Below, piece after piece: positions 32,825 to 41,578 of a stretch of DNA of 64,000 nucleotides (positions are counted from its first letter, which is position 1; each line of letters opens with the position of its first letter). Where the stretch lies: positions 1 through 64,000 of the forward strand of contig WGMU01000114.1 of the NCBI GenBank assembly GCA_016124895.1, read 5' to 3'. The DNA comes from a bacterium. GTDB lineage: Bacteria; Planctomycetota; Planctomycetia; Planctomycetales; Planctomycetaceae. The notes under the pieces were generated by a model, which saw only the letters and a list, made by a program, of their open reading frames with translations, did not search any database and was not told the origin of the DNA. The translations under genes and the position numbers were made by a program.

Positions 32825-34612
32825 CTACTTCAGTCGTTTCACATACGCGTAATACGCCCCGTAAACTGTGCCGTCGCCCGTCAGAAACCGGGCCGACAAT
32901 CGCGTTCGGCCAGCTTTCAGTTTCAGTGCGAACACGACTGACTGCATCTCGTCAGCCACCGAGGGGAATTCAAGCTTCTGCCCGCCGATTTCAATTTCGG
33001 CCTTCATCGCCGGAATCGCTTTTCCCGGACGGGCTCGGTAAGCCTGCACGCCAGGGACGTCAGCTCCGGCCGGAATCGCGGCGGTGATCGGTTTGTTGAT
33101 TTCTCTGGGCCAACGGCGGATTTCGATCTCGTAGTCGCCGTCTTTGTAGACGTCGACGTTCCAGTATCCCGTGTTTTCCGGGCCGGTCATTCCGCTGCGG
33201 ACGCTGGCCTGATTCCACGGCGTCGAGCCCGTCGTGATCCAGTCGTGACACGTCAACCTCGCCGGATTATCCGCATCGTTGCCGAGCACGATCGCGACGT
33301 CCTGCTTGAACGTCGGTTCGAGTTCCTCCCACCACGCGTCGTAAAAACCGGACAGTCGAGCGACGACGTCAGCATGCTCGGACGCGACATTCCGCTTCTG
33401 CCCCGGATCGGCTTTGATGTCGTACAGCTCGGTCTGATTATTGAGCCGCCAGCGTGACGTCATCACGGCGCTCTTTCGCCACTTGATCGGATCCTTTACC
33501 CGCTGCGAGTCGGTAATGAGAATCCGGTCCGGCCACGATCCCGCGGCCAGCGAGACTTTGCCTTCCAGCAGCGGTCGGATGCTGGTTCCGTCGAAGCGAA
33601 CGTCGTCCGGTTTCGGGACACCGCACAGGTCGAGCAGCGTTGGAACGACGTCGACGTGCGCGGTCAGGTCGGACACGTCGCGGCCGCCGGTCAGCCCGCC
33701 TTCCGGCCAGTAGACAAAGAACGGAACGCGGTGTCCGCCGTCGTACTCGCTGCCCTTTTGAGCCCGCATTCCGGCATTAAAGACCTTTGCTCCGCCCGCC
33801 GTTCCGTTATCCGTCGTGAAGATAAAGATCGTGTTTTCTGAGAGCCCCTGCTCGGCGAGAAACTTCCGCATCTGGCCGACGTTGTCGTCGATGTTGGCGA
33901 TCATGCCGAAGAAGTGAGCGGTTCCCGTCCCTAGTTGCTCATACGGCGCGGCGGCAGTTTCCGGGGCGTGATTCGGACCGTGCGGAGCATTCGTCGCGAT
34001 GTAGGCCAGAAACGGCTTGCCCGCTTTCTTCTGCTGCGTGATGAACCGTTTCGCATAGGCGAACCAGACGTCGGTGCAATAGCCCTTGACCGGCTCGGGT
34101 GTCGAGTTGTGCCAGTAGCTGCCGTCGAAATACGCGTTATCCCAGTAGTCGGGCGTCTGTCCGACTCCGCCACCGCCCAGACGCATGACTTCCGTAAAAC
34201 CGCGGTCCTCGGGCCGGCACGGGTAGTTATCGCCCAGGTGCCATTTGCCGAACATGCCCGTCGCGTAGCCGGCTCGGCGGAACATCTCGGCGACGACCAT
34301 CTCGTTCTCGCGAATCATCGAGCGGCCCATGATCGTGTGCCAGACGCCGGTGCGATTCGTCCAGTGGCCCGTCAGAAATGCGGCACGCGTCGGCGAACAC
34401 GTCGGCGAGACGTGATAGTCGGTCAGCCGGATCGACTCACCATGCAGCGCGTCGATGTTCGGTGTCTTCAACACCGGGTTGCCGTGGCAGCTCAGGTCAC
34501 CGTAACCCTGATCATCAGTGATCACGATGACGACGTTCGGGGGCTGAGCCGCGGAAGCGACAGAACCGACGGCCAGGCACAGCAGCACAATCAGCAGATG
34601 AGGCGGGTGCAT
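32825..34612 (-). CDS. Secreted arylsulfatase-type sulfatase
   Basis: A 595-residue exported sulfatase. The ATG at 34612 follows GGAGTTCCTGTG and begins a signal peptide (MHPPHLLIVLLCLAVGSVAS). Formylglycine-forming C72 is in CSPTRAAFLTGH (72-83), and the metal pair D33-D34 is in VITDDQGYGDLSCHGNP. Further marks are GYATGMFGKWHLGDNYPCRP near 115, APHGPNHAPE near 210, and TIFIFTTDNGTAGG near 265. The last 150 residues form a beta-rich domain containing DYEIEIRRWPREINKPITAA, common at the end of planctomycete sulfatases. It would remove sulfate from polysaccharides outside the cytoplasm. It is distinct from the heparan N-sulfatase-like gene at 29079. Confidence 0.92.
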   Translation of the reverse strand: MHPPHLLIVLLCLAVGSVASAAQPPNVVIVITDDQGYGDLSCHGNPVLKTPNIDALHGESIRLTDYHVSPTCSPTRAAFLTGHWTNRTGVWHTIMGRSMIRENEMVVAEMFRRAGYATGMFGKWHLGDNYPCRPEDRGFTEVMRLGGGGVGQTPDYWDNAYFDGSYWHNSTPEPVKGYCTDVWFAYAKRFITQQKKAGKPFLAYIATNAPHGPNHAPETAAAPYEQLGTGTAHFFGMIANIDDNVGQMRKFLAEQGLSENTIFIFTTDNGTAGGAKVFNAGMRAQKGSEYDGGHRVPFFVYWPEGGLTGGRDVSDLTAHVDVVPTLLDLCGVPKPDDVRFDGTSIRPLLEGKVSLAAGSWPDRILITDSQRVKDPIKWRKSAVMTSRWRLNNQTELYDIKADPGQKRNVASEHADVVARLSGFYDAWWEELEPTFKQDVAIVLGNDADNPARLTCHDWITTGSTPWNQASVRSGMTGPENTGYWNVDVYKDGDYEIEIRRWPREINKPITAAIPAGADVPGVQAYRARPGKAIPAMKAEIEIGGQKLEFPSVADEMQSVVFALKLKAGRTRLSARFLTGDGTVYGAYYAYVKRLK

Positions 34613-35423
34613 CACAGGAACTCCGTTCGAGGCATCTGATCGATCAGGCACGACGGAGGGATTCTGGTTGCGAGGATTCACTGATGCAAACCGCGGCGAC
34701 AGTCATCAGCGTCGCGTTCGGAGGCGTCAGCGCCGTCTGGAGGACCATTCCGCACGGCGCATTCGAGCAGTCCGGCGCTGCGACTTGCACAGCCGAACTA
34801 TCTCCACTCATGGTCCCCATGTTCTCCAGTCATGTGTCTCTTAACAGAAACTCGATGATTCACACAGCCTCGGAGCCCGCAAAGTCTGCCACAGCTTCCG
34901 CAGGCGTTACAGCAGGTCTATCCGGAATCAAAACTCGCCGTAATTCATGGCTATTTCTGGAGTTACAAAGCTCAAGGCGTTGAAACAGAGCCGTCGATAC
35001 TCCCGGCTGAATCTGTCGAACCGGCGTTGCGGATTGCTCCTCGGAGCACGGTTTCGATGGAACTTCGCTCGACGCAAGTCGGGGCGGTTTCCAGAGGGGG
35101 TAACCAGGAAACCATTCCCAGTCTGGGACGAAGAGGGCAAGTCAGCAGGTCCGCTCAGGCCTGTGGACTTCAACTGAAACCTGGAGACGAAACACGTTCC
35201 TGCCATTGTCAGGCACATCTGGTCCAGCCGGGAAGAAAACCAGTGACGTGTGTCACTGACGGAGTTCGCCCGGACGTCGGTATTCACTGCGTGGGTCGGC
35301 TTCTCAGGAAGTCACCGTGAAGGTCGTCGTTCGAGCATCTGGTACTAGGTATGAGCACCGTCTGTTGAAGTTTTCCCACCGGGTGTCTGACAACTTTGGT
35401 CAAGCGCAAAGGAGACGCTGTCC
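34613..35423. other. Long intergenic region, no gene seen
   Basis: About 810 bases between the divergent sulfatase and the Cys-rich protein gene. Several short frames run through it, but none has a recognisable sequence or a good ribosome site. The AGGAG at 35409-35413 is the ribosome binding site of the Cys-rich gene. I did not find a confident promoter. Confidence 0.35.
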
Positions 35424-36638
35424 ATGAAATGGATCCGAGTTCTTACAACCTGTACTGCAATGCTGGGGATGAGTGTCAGCGCTCAGGCTGGCCTGTTCTC
35501 CTTCGGTGGCCAGTGTGGCGCCGAGAAGTGCTGCGGTGCGACACGTACGTGTCAGCCGCGTTGCTGCAAACCGACGATTCAGCGTCCGTGTGAGTCGAAG
35601 ACCTTCACGTACCAGCGCGCTGTCTCGAACCTGTGCAAACCGTGCTGCAAGCCGGACAACTGCTGCCCGGCCAAGCCGAGCTGCTGTGCTCCGGCTGCGA
35701 AGTGTGCTCCGGCGTGTGCGCCGAAGGCTGCTGACTGTGCTGCTCCGTGTGCCTCGAATGCGTGTGCTCCGGCGTGTGCGCCGAAGGCTGCTGACTGTGC
35801 TGCTCCGTGTGCCTCGAACGCGTGTGCTCCGGCGTGTGCGCCGAAGGCTGCGACCTGTGCCGCTCCTTGCGACAGCAACAGCAAGTGTGCTCCGGCCTGC
35901 GGCCCGAAGGCTGCGACCTGTGCCGCTCCTTGCGACAGCAACAGCAAGTGCGCTCCGGCCTGCGGCCCGAAGGACGCAAGCTGCGCAGCTCCCTGTGACA
36001 GCCAGTGTGCTCCGAAATGTGCTCCGGCCTGTGCTCCGAAGACCTGCTGTGGCGACAATCGTTGCTGTGCCGATCAGGCCTGCGAAATCGCTGAGCTGAT
36101 CTACGAATCGCAGACGGCCTGCTACGCGAAGCATCGTGCCAAGGCGATCGATCGTCTGGGCGATCGTTACAACTGCTGCTGCAACCCCGAAATCATGTGC
36201 GCCTTTGTGTACGCTCTGAACGATTGCGATGAGCGAGTTCGTCACGAAGCTGCGGATGAAATCGGCGATCAGGTTCGCAAGAACGGCTGCTGCTGCATGA
36301 CCGATAAAGTTGTCGAAGCTCTGACGGCTGCTCTGGCTGACTGCGATCGTGGCGTTCGCAAAGAAGCTGAAGAAGCTCTGGAAGAGTGCGGCTACGAAGT
36401 TGTCGACTGCTGCAAGCCGAAGTGTGGCGCCGCTGGCTGCTGCAACGACGGCTGCAAGCCGGCTGGTCCGGCCTGCAATCCGGCCTGCCACGCACCGGAA
36501 GCCGCTCCTGCGTCTCCGATGCCGGCTGCTCCGGAAGCTGCTCCCGCTCCGGCTCCGCCGGAAGAAAAGAGCGCTCGCTCACTGTTCCCGATTCGTCGGA
36601 ACAGCAAGCTGGCCAACCTGTTCGGCCTGCTTGACTAA
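35424..36638 (+). CDS. Secreted Cys-rich repeat protein with HEAT-like segment
   Basis: A 404-residue exported protein with a strong AGGAG before its ATG and a signal peptide (MKWIRVLTTCTAMLGMSVSA). Residues 30-90 are rich in Cys pairs. Residues about 92-200 are tandem repeats of a 20-21 residue unit of the type CAPACAPKAADCAAPCASNA. Residues about 215-335 look like HEAT-type alpha-helical repeats (DRLGDRYNCCCNPEIMCAFV, NDCDERVRHEAADEIGDQV, DCDRGVRKEAEEALEECGYE). A proline/alanine-rich tail follows. Proteins of this kind are known from planctomycetes and are suspected of contributing to a disulfide-stabilised cell surface. That is family knowledge, not shown here. A strong terminator follows the gene, consistent with a separately transcribed, well-expressed unit. 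Confidence 0.8.
   Translation: MKWIRVLTTCTAMLGMSVSAQAGLFSFGGQCGAEKCCGATRTCQPRCCKPTIQRPCESKTFTYQRAVSNLCKPCCKPDNCCPAKPSCCAPAAKCAPACAPKAADCAAPCASNACAPACAPKAADCAAPCASNACAPACAPKAATCAAPCDSNSKCAPACGPKAATCAAPCDSNSKCAPACGPKDASCAAPCDSQCAPKCAPACAPKTCCGDNRCCADQACEIAELIYESQTACYAKHRAKAIDRLGDRYNCCCNPEIMCAFVYALNDCDERVRHEAADEIGDQVRKNGCCCMTDKVVEALTAALADCDRGVRKEAEEALEECGYEVVDCCKPKCGAAGCCNDGCKPAGPACNPACHAPEAAPASPMPAAPEAAPAPAPPEEKSARSLFPIRRNSKLANLFGLLD
35704..36003 (+). repeat. 60/63-bp tandem repeats inside the Cys-rich gene
   Basis: Two units of 60 bases (35704-35763 and 35764-35823) are identical except near their ends. They are followed by related units that lengthen to 63 bases (TGCTCCGGCCTGCGGCCCGA type). 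The near-identity at DNA level implies recent expansion or conversion of the protein repeat. Confidence 0.85.
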
Positions 36639-36694
36639 GCAGTATCCAGCGTCACGTGACGCTGATCTGAACTGATCTCTGAGTGTGTGTGACA

Positions 36695-36727
36695 GAGGCT
36701 CCGGTCGAAAGGTCGGAGCCTCTTTTT
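36695..36727 (+). terminator. Rho-independent terminator of the Cys-rich gene
   Basis: GAGGCTCCG (36695-36703) and CGGAGCCTC (36714-36722) form a perfect 9-bp stem with a GTCGAAAGGT loop, followed by TTTTT. It lies 57 bases after the stop codon. Confidence 0.9.
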
Positions 36728-36910
36728 GTTTGGTCATTCGTCATCTGCCATTGGTGGTTCGTTTGGACTGCCAGTGATCAGCCGCGCCGCGATCTTTCTT
36801 CGTTCTCTTTGTTGCCTTCTGTTCAAAACCCAATACCGTGCTTCGTCCGACTGGGGGATGAACGAACGGCGGGATTGGCCGTCCAAGCATGAGAATCTGA
36901 GTCTGTCTGA

Positions 36911-38158
36911 ATGGCCATCGTGCGACGTGCAACTCTGCTCTGTGGACTCGCCGGTTGTGCGGTGATGAGCTGGTTGGCAGCGACGCTCGATGAGTTTCTC
37001 GTTCTGAGCAGCGTGACGTCGTTGGCGGCAGGGCTGTCTGTTCGAGAGATTCGTGACGGCGTGGACGGCGACTCGTCCGACCTTCGGCTTGCTGCGGTCA
37101 GCATTGTCTGCCTGCTGTGCGGAGCTGTGTTCCTGCTGGCGTTGACAGGAACGACGTCGCTCGTCGGAATCCGCGAGACACTCGCTGCGAACTATCAGCC
37201 GCAGCGAATGGACCTGCTGGCCGGTCGTGCGTCGATCCTCGGTGCTGCTGCTGCGATATTCATTCTCGGCGGCGCCGCATTGGCCATCGGTCTGTTTCCG
37301 TTTCAGTTCCCTCAGACCGGACTGTTCAACACAACCCGCGGCTGGCAGGCACTCGCCATTGTGTCGCTGCTGCGTCTGCAGGGGCTCGGTCTGCTGGTTC
37401 GCGTTCTCGATGTCGCCAGCGTTGGCAGCGAGGACGCTGTGCAGATCGTGACGGGCATTTCCGGGGCAGCAACGTGTCTCGCCGGCGCCACGCTGTTGTG
37501 TCGGGTCGAATCGCTGCGTGCCATCGCTGGTTGCCTGTGGCTGACGTTTGGCGGCCTGTCTGTGGCCGCGTACTCCGTCTGTGTGACCAGCCCGACATTC
37601 CTGCCGGCTCAAAGCGTCGCTCCGTTTCCTGCGGGAGCGACCGCAGCTCTCGCCGTCACCCTGCTCGGTATCGTGATCTGTGCGAGTCTGCTGGCGCTCG
37701 ATGCACGCCTCTCTCGCAACGGCCGGCCCCTCGGTCACTTTGACGAGCTGACCGGCCTGTGGCGACAGGCGCCCGGCACGGCTGGTCTGCTCGCCACAAC
37801 TCTGCTGAGCTGTCTGCCGTTTCCGCCGCTGCCTCTGTTCTGGAGCCTGCTGATGATTGCCGGAAGTGCGTTCGTTCCCGGTATCAAGCCAGACGGAACT
37901 CAGCAGGAATTCGCCGGCGCTGTCCCGCTGCTGACGCTTGCCGCGACGAGTCTCGCGCTGCTGCTCATCGCCGCGCGGCTGGTTTACCCGCTGAGCCTGA
38001 TGTTCCACCACGAGCCGCTGCGCCGATTCGAGCCTGCTGCCGGCCGATCATCGCTCATCATGGCCACGGCCTGCGTCGCCCTGCTGATTCTGACCGGCCT
38101 GCTGCCGAATCTGCTGTTCTTTAAGGTGGCTTCCTTCGTCGCCGTCACCAGGCAATAG
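36911..38158 (+). CDS. Orphan NuoN/antiporter-like multi-spanning membrane protein
   Basis: A 415-residue polytopic membrane protein with weak similarity to the proton-pumping antiporter module of respiratory complex I (NuoN/NuoL/MrpD). The best matches are GLFPFQFPQTGLFNTT near 126 (in place of the usual LFPFHxWLPDA), RVESLRAIAGCLWLTFGGLS near 197-216 (where NuoN has DLKRxLAYSSIxHxG), and FDELTGLWRQAPGTAGLLAT near 277 followed by LSCLPFPPLPLFW. Key lysines of the pump channel seem absent at these places and the protein is shorter than NuoN (about 480). No other complex I gene is nearby. It may be a degenerate paralogue with another role. The call rests on motif shape only. Confidence 0.55.
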   Translation: MAIVRRATLLCGLAGCAVMSWLAATLDEFLVLSSVTSLAAGLSVREIRDGVDGDSSDLRLAAVSIVCLLCGAVFLLALTGTTSLVGIRETLAANYQPQRMDLLAGRASILGAAAAIFILGGAALAIGLFPFQFPQTGLFNTTRGWQALAIVSLLRLQGLGLLVRVLDVASVGSEDAVQIVTGISGAATCLAGATLLCRVESLRAIAGCLWLTFGGLSVAAYSVCVTSPTFLPAQSVAPFPAGATAALAVTLLGIVICASLLALDARLSRNGRPLGHFDELTGLWRQAPGTAGLLATTLLSCLPFPPLPLFWSLLMIAGSAFVPGIKPDGTQQEFAGAVPLLTLAATSLALLLIAARLVYPLSLMFHHEPLRRFEPAAGRSSLIMATACVALLILTGLLPNLLFFKVASFVAVTRQ

Positions 38159-38233
38159 TGTGCCGCTCTGTCTGAACCGACAGGTGCCACTGGCTCTGCT
38201 AGTGCCCGCCTCAATTCACCAAAGGGCCCCGCC

Positions 38234-39169
38234 ATGCCGCGTTACGAGGTTCAACGCTCGATCACGATCAGCGCGACACCGCAGCAGGTCTTCAATACGG
38301 CTGCCGACTACAGCACGTGGACAAGCTGGTCGCCGTGGCTGTGCGCCGAACCGGACGCCAGAGTCACGGTCACCGACGACGCAAACTCGGTTGGCTCGAT
38401 CTATGCCTGGCAGGGAGACCTGGTCGGCGAAGGCGAGATCGAGCACCGCGACCTGCAGTCTGGCCGGCTGATCGAAGACGAGATCCGCTTCTTCAAGCCG
38501 TTCCGCTCGAAGTCGAAGGTTTCGTTTGAGTTTGAGCCGGCCGACGGCGGGACGAAGGTGACCTGGAAAATGCAGGGCTCGCTGCCGTGGTTTCTGTTCT
38601 TTCTGACGTCGATGATGAAATCGTTTATCGCGATGGATTACGACCGCGGCCTGAAGATGCTCAAGGAGTTCATCGAGACCGGCGATGTCCTCTCGACAAC
38701 GACGATCGTTGGCGTCGAACCCGTCGGCCCGCTGCAGATGGCTGGAGTTCGCCGGAGCTGCACGCTGGCGGAGATCGGGCCGGCGATGACGTCCGCGTTT
38801 GGCGAGGCCAAAGAGAAGTTCTGCCAGCTCGGCCTGCCGGCCGACGGCGGCGGAGCGATCTCGGTTTATCTCGACTGGGACCTGAAGACGCAGACCTTCG
38901 ACTTCATCAGCGGCTTCCTGCTGCCCGAGTCGTTCACCGGCTCAGTCGGCGGCCTGACGCGCTGGTCGACTCCGCAGGTCAGTGCGTTCCGAGTCGATCA
39001 CACCGGCCGCTACGACCACGTCGGCAACGCCTGGAGCGCCGCCCACCAGGTCGCCCGCTGCCGCAAGCACAAGATCAGAAAGTCGGGCACGTTCGAGATC
39101 TACCGCAACGACCCCGACCAGACCGTCCCCGCCGACCTCAAAACCGAAGTCTACCTCCCCCTCAAGTAG
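38234..39169 (+). CDS. SRPBCC domain fused to a GyrI-like effector-binding domain
   Basis: A 311-residue cytoplasmic protein. Residues 1-155 form an SRPBCC/polyketide-cyclase-like hydrophobic pocket domain: the segment YEVQRSITISATPQQVFNTA near 4-23, WTSWSPWL near 29, and GGTKVTWKMQGSLPW near 103. Residues about 165-311 match the GyrI-like/AraC effector-binding fold (VGPLQMAGVRRSCTLAEIGP near 165, AISVYLDWD near 217, and a C-terminal FEIYRNDP followed by LKTEVYLPLK). The combination is widespread in bacteria as a stand-alone ligand binder; no DNA-binding domain is present here. The ligand is unknown. It starts 75 bases after the NuoN-like gene on the same strand. Confidence 0.8.
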   Translation: MPRYEVQRSITISATPQQVFNTAADYSTWTSWSPWLCAEPDARVTVTDDANSVGSIYAWQGDLVGEGEIEHRDLQSGRLIEDEIRFFKPFRSKSKVSFEFEPADGGTKVTWKMQGSLPWFLFFLTSMMKSFIAMDYDRGLKMLKEFIETGDVLSTTTIVGVEPVGPLQMAGVRRSCTLAEIGPAMTSAFGEAKEKFCQLGLPADGGGAISVYLDWDLKTQTFDFISGFLLPESFTGSVGGLTRWSTPQVSAFRVDHTGRYDHVGNAWSAAHQVARCRKHKIRKSGTFEIYRNDPDQTVPADLKTEVYLPLK

Positions 39170-39205
39170 CCCGCGTGCAATGCGGCAGCGACGCTCCATA
39201 CTTGC

Positions 39206-40123
39206 TCACAGGTTGCTGAGTGCGGCGATGTACGAATTCCAGACGTGGGCGAACTGCTTGTAGAAAACCGGAATTAGAAGGACGAATCCGACGAGGTAAA
39301 GCGTGAAACAGATCAGCCGCGCAACGCGGCCACGATACTGGTACACGGCACGCACATCTGAAAATGCACCGCAGACGTCTGGATCGCCGAAATTCAAAAC
39401 CTCGAAACGCTTGTCGAAAGGGAGTTGGCCAGCCGGTGTTCCTTCACCACCCCTCAGCCGCGGTTCTAGTAGTTCAAAAAGGTCGTCTCGCCGTTCTTCA
39501 TTCTCGATCCGAAGTAACTCAGGTTCAGGGCAAAGTGGAACACTTCTCAGCAATGGTCGAATTTCGTTCTTGAGTTTGGTACTTGTCCCAGCAGTACCGC
39601 TCGAGAAGAACTCGGAGTCGTTTTCATACCGTGAAATCAATCGAGGGCAAAACCACGAAAAGCAAATTGATGCGGCGGCAAAAAACATCGACGCGAAGTA
39701 GAGGTAGTGCCAAGTAAATGGCAGATTGAAATGTGGGTATATAACCCAGGAATGGCCAGCGAATCCAACGTGGATTTGTTCGGGTACTGAGTGAATGAAG
39801 CTTGCGATGACTGGGATGCCGGCAAACCAGAACACAGATGTTCGCATAATACGGCTCGTTCCAAGGACCCTTAGGACTTGCCACGTTGGTATCCAAAGAC
39901 ACGCCCGCTTTAGTTGCTTCTTTTTCACTGCAAGTAATCGTGTTTTCAGTTCAGGGATTGAAGATGTTCCAGTGCTGATGCCGAAACGATTGCACGCGAC
40001 GGTGAGGGCTGCTTTATCCATTCGATGAATATCAATCTCGTGGATTGATTCCCTTCCTCCGTAGAGGAGCCGATCCAAAATCAACGTGAGCAGGCGTTTG
40101 TGCAGTTGCTTTACCTCAGACAT
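39206..40123 (-). CDS. Unrecognised membrane protein, AT-richer than neighbours
   Basis: A 305-residue protein I do not recognise. The ATG at 40123 was chosen over the frame start 42 bases upstream because the sequence from there (MSEVKQLHKRLLTLILDRLL) begins an amphipathic helix. A charged N-terminal 95 residues containing the segment IHEIDIHRMDKAALTVACNR is followed by hydrophobic segments near 108-120 (VFWFAGIPVIASFI), 150-168 (WHYLYFASMFFAAASICFSW) and 275-292 (LICFTLYLVGFVLLIPVF). A long cytoplasm-like loop with many Glu/Arg residues lies between the second and third. Base composition is visibly AT-richer than the flanking cysteine desulfurase, which suggests recent acquisition. It follows the desulfurase by 51 bases on the same strand. 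Confidence 0.6.
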   Translation of the reverse strand: MSEVKQLHKRLLTLILDRLLYGGRESIHEIDIHRMDKAALTVACNRFGISTGTSSIPELKTRLLAVKKKQLKRACLWIPTWQVLRVLGTSRIMRTSVFWFAGIPVIASFIHSVPEQIHVGFAGHSWVIYPHFNLPFTWHYLYFASMFFAAASICFSWFCPRLISRYENDSEFFSSGTAGTSTKLKNEIRPLLRSVPLCPEPELLRIENEERRDDLFELLEPRLRGGEGTPAGQLPFDKRFEVLNFGDPDVCGAFSDVRAVYQYRGRVARLICFTLYLVGFVLLIPVFYKQFAHVWNSYIAALSNL

Positions 40124-40174
40124 GTCAGCGGCCCTTTTTATTCGAGTCTGTTCAGCGAATCTCACGCACGACGA

Positions 40175-41362
40175 TCACGAATCTGCACGTTGTTTCACGG
40201 GAAGTCGCCTGAACTGAGCGATCACGAACTCTGCCGCGGTCTCGACCTCCTCCGGTGTGTTGAAGCGGCCGAGGCCGAAGCGGAGGCTGGACCTTGTTAA
40301 CTGGTCGCTGCGGCCGATCGCTCGCAGGACGTGGCTGGGTTCGGGGTCGGCACTCGTGCAGGCTGAGCCGGAGCTGACGGCGATTTCCGTCATCGCGTTC
40401 AGCAGAGCCTCGCCGTCGACGCCGTCAAAGCTGACGTTGAGGTTCCCCGGCAGGCACTCGGTCGGATGTCCGTTCCGCGTCAGGCCGTCGAGACTCTCTG
40501 ACAGTTGAGCCCACAACGCGTCGCGCAGCGTGGCGATGCGAACAGCCTCGGCGGGGAATTCGTCCTGAGCGATCCGGCAGGCTGCGCCGAAGCCGACGAT
40601 CAGCGGGACCGGCAGCGTGCCGCTCCGCAGATGCTGCTCGTGCCCGCCGCCGTCGAGCAACGGTTCCAGAGCCACTCGCCGCCCGCCTCGCCGTACCAGC
40701 AACGCACCGACGCCCTTCGGGCCGTACAGCTTATGCGCACTCAGAGAGAGCAGATCGACGCCGAGTTGCGACCAGTCGACCGCAATCTTCCCCGCCGCTT
40801 GCACCGCGTCGCAGTGAATCAGCGTGCGAGGATTCGCGTCCCGGACAGCCGCGGCGATTTCTGCGACCGGGTTGATCGTGCCAACCTCGTTATTCGCCAG
40901 CATCACCGAGACGAGCACCGTCTGCGGCGTTACGGCCTCGCTAACCGACTCCGGCGCGACCTGCCCGAACTCGTCGACCGGCAGCACGGTGACGTCAGCC
41001 CCGCAGCGTTCGAGCCGCTTTGCCGGATCGAGCACCGCACGATGCTCGGCCGCGTTGACGATGAGGTGCGGTCGCGGCTGGTCCGCTCGACGCAGCAGCG
41101 GAGCGACAACGCCTTTCAACGCGAGGTTGTTCGCCTCGGTGGCTCCGCTGGTAAAGACGACCTCGCGCGCGGTCGCACCAACCAGCGAAGCGACCTGCTC
41201 ACGAGCCGCATCGACAGCGTCCTTCGCGTCCCAGCCGAACCGATGCCCGACACTCGCCGCGTTGCCGTACCGTTCGGAAAAGAACGGCAGCATCGCCTCA
41301 ACGACCCGCGGATCGCACCGTGTCGTGGCGTGGCTGTCGAGATAGATCGGCGCTGCTGGCAT
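40175..41362 (-). CDS. Cysteine desulfurase (NifS/IscS family)
   Basis: A 395-residue pyridoxal-phosphate enzyme that removes sulfur from cysteine as a persulfide for iron-sulfur clusters or thiolated products. Family motifs are clear: IYLDSHATTRCDPRVVEAML at the start, VFTSGATEANNLALKG near 69, NAAEHRAVLDP near 102, VMLANNEVGTINPV near 153, HCDAVQAAGKIAVD near 180, the PLP lysine in SLSAHKLYGPKGVGALLVRR near 203, and the catalytic loop cysteine in SSGSACTSADPEPSHVLRA near 322. The loop spacing fits the IscS/NifS group (group I). No IscU, SUF or tRNA-thiolation gene is adjacent, so the acceptor cannot be told. The start overlaps no upstream gene; repeats fill the 216 bases upstream. Confidence 0.93.
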   Translation of the reverse strand: MPAAPIYLDSHATTRCDPRVVEAMLPFFSERYGNAASVGHRFGWDAKDAVDAAREQVASLVGATAREVVFTSGATEANNLALKGVVAPLLRRADQPRPHLIVNAAEHRAVLDPAKRLERCGADVTVLPVDEFGQVAPESVSEAVTPQTVLVSVMLANNEVGTINPVAEIAAAVRDANPRTLIHCDAVQAAGKIAVDWSQLGVDLLSLSAHKLYGPKGVGALLVRRGGRRVALEPLLDGGGHEQHLRSGTLPVPLIVGFGAACRIAQDEFPAEAVRIATLRDALWAQLSESLDGLTRNGHPTECLPGNLNVSFDGVDGEALLNAMTEIAVSSGSACTSADPEPSHVLRAIGRSDQLTRSSLRFGLGRFNTPEEVETAAEFVIAQFRRLPVKQRADS

Positions 41363-41378
41363 CTGAAAGCTCAGTCGG

Positions 41379-41456
<78 letters not shown>

Positions 41457-41475
41457 GGGAAAACTCACACAACGG

Positions 41476-41526
41476 CACGAAGGCACGAAGGGAAGGAGCA
41501 ATTGTGAAACTCTTCGTGCCTTCGTG
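41476..41526. repeat. Perfect 15-bp inverted repeat (CACGAAGGCACGAAG)
   Basis: CACGAAGGCACGAAG (41476-41490) and CTTCGTGCCTTCGTG (41512-41526) are exact complements around a 21-base loop. It begins 24 bases after copy 3 of the CACTGCTGG repeat, so two different repeat families are packed side by side. The arm is itself a direct duplication of CACGAAGG. Confidence 0.85.
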
Positions 41527-41578
41527 TGAGACATTGTCTGCCTGAGAATTGCCGGAGCGACGCTGCGCTTGATCCGGC

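Noticed and set aside
34684-34983. 99-codon frame in the gap before the Cys-rich gene
   Set aside because: No ribosome site, family resemblance or codon pattern typical of neighbours.
35704-36003. CRISPR array or satellite
   Set aside because: The 60/63-base units stay in frame and encode protein repeats.
35579-36491. Long minus-strand frames opposite the Cys-rich gene
   Set aside because: Repeats in the Cys-rich gene keep antisense frames open; composition (Arg/Thr/Ser/Ala) is not protein-like and there is no ribosome site.
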